Of a DNA stretch of 6,490 nt, positions 5,976 to 6,490 are shown in pieces. The stretch is from CAYZJD01 sp964478455 (GTDB lineage: Bacteria; Acidobacteriota; Terriglobia; Bryobacterales; Bryobacteraceae), in contig CAYZJD010000279.1 of assembly GCA_964478455.1 (NCBI GenBank), positions 1-6,490 of the forward strand, written 5' to 3'. Each line of letters opens with the position of its first letter. Positions within the stretch are counted from its first letter, which is position 1. The translations under genes and the position numbers were made by a program. Under the pieces are notes generated by a model. It was not told the DNA's origin, searched no databases, and saw only the letters and a list, made by a program, of their open reading frames with translations.

Positions 5976-6490
5976 CTATATTTCCGCCAGCGCCGCTACC
6001 AGCGCTCCTTTGGCGGTGGCATTCAGCGGATCGGCGGCGAGGCGCACGTCGGAGAGCGGCACCGGCAGGCTGCTGGCGCTCAGGATCTCCTCGAAGCGCT
6101 CGCGAAAACCGTTCGGCAACGCGCTGCCGCCGCTCAACACGACGGGCACCGGCCGTCCGATCTTCGGCACGTTGAGCGTATTGGCGAACGCCGACTTAAG
6201 CCCGGTGGCGACGCCGTCCATCATTTCCGTGTAGTAGACCGAGAGGGCCTGCTGCACCTTCTCCGCAGGCTTGCCGTTGAAATGGAACGAGCCCTCCTTG
6301 ACAATCCGGACGCGCGTGGCAAGCTCGCCGCACACGGAGGCGACGCTTGCGTCGATGAAATCGCCGGCCTTGGGCACGCTGAAACTGAACAGCGGCGCGG
6401 ACAGGTAGGCGAGGCAGACATTGCAGAGCCCGCCACCGAAGCTGATGCCGATGCCGGTGTAGTTGGAGTCGTCCAGTTCCGAATAGATGA
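5976..6490 (-). CDS. Actin/Hsp70-fold (MreB/ParM/DnaK-like) ATPase, C-terminal part, truncated by window edge
   Basis: The reading frame is open from the window edge to the TAG at 5976-5978, giving about 171 codons; the true start lies beyond 6490. Visible blocks fit the second half of an actin-like ATPase. YTGIGISFGGGLCNVCLAYL corresponds to the phosphate-2 loop (usually a DxGGGTTD-type motif). It is followed by VPKAGDFIDASVA (the G-G-x-x-ID helix of this superfamily) and the adenosine-binding VVLSGGSALPNGF. The end, ADPLNATAKGALVAAL, resembles the usual xPxxAVAxGAA closing helix. Such proteins bind ATP and either polymerise (MreB, ParM, FtsA) or act as chaperones (DnaK); the N-terminal half needed to choose is missing. 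The phosphate-2 position where an Asp is usual reads Ser-Phe here, and the second Asp is Asn, so nucleotide hydrolysis may be altered. A GTG at 6377 is internal and not the start. Confidence 0.75.
   Translation of the reverse strand, partial: IYSELDDSNYTGIGISFGGGLCNVCLAYLSAPLFSFSVPKAGDFIDASVASVCGELATRVRIVKEGSFHFNGKPAEKVQQALSVYYTEMMDGVATGLKSAFANTLNVPKIGRPVPVVLSGGSALPNGFRERFEEILSASSLPVPLSDVRLAADPLNATAKGALVAALAEI

Overview
The window is GC-rich, densely coded bacterial DNA that reads as an ordinary chromosomal region. No RNA gene, insertion sequence, CRISPR array or integration site was found. The best guess at the host is an Acidobacteriota member of the Solibacter/Bryobacter type. That rests on a PEP-CTERM exported protein, a small secreted protein with the 'DLTGVWKL' start common in acidobacterial exported proteins, and a Ywrd-like gamma-glutamyltransferase of a kind I associate with that group. 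It is inference from family resemblance, not proof.

Layout. (1) 37-1734 (+) encodes a gamma-glutamyltransferase-family N-terminal-nucleophile hydrolase. (2) 1731-2336 (+) overlaps it by 4 bases (ATGA) and encodes an AhpD-like/carboxymuconolactone decarboxylase-family redox protein. (3) 2337-2529 is the gap between convergent genes and holds two strong GC hairpins. (4) 2530-4017 (-) encodes a histidine ammonia-lyase with a complete active site. (5) 4061-4768 (-), just upstream of the lyase, encodes a PEP-CTERM exported protein. (6) 4857-5399 (+), divergent from it, encodes a minimal SpoU/TrmH-type RNA 2'-O-methyltransferase. (7) 5409-5897 (-) encodes a small secreted protein of unknown function. 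(8) 5976-6490 (-) is the C-terminal part of an actin/Hsp70-fold ATPase cut by the window edge.

The most important observation is in gene 2. Its reading frame is interrupted by one in-frame TGA (1983-1985), exactly where the second Cys of the catalytic CxxC motif belongs, giving C-P-F-U. Family-typical protein sequence continues in the same frame on both sides. Beginning 2 bases after the TGA is a hairpin (1987-2022). Its upper stem is six G-C pairs, starts 11 bases after the TGA and is capped by an AGUU loop. This matches the bacterial SECIS pattern recognised by SelB. The simplest reading is one 201-residue selenoprotein that an automatic gene caller would split into two short ORFs or call a pseudogene.

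The overlap of genes 1 and 2 suggests they are co-translated: a gamma-glutamyl/amide hydrolase paired with a thiol/selenol redox enzyme. The remaining genes look unrelated to that pair.
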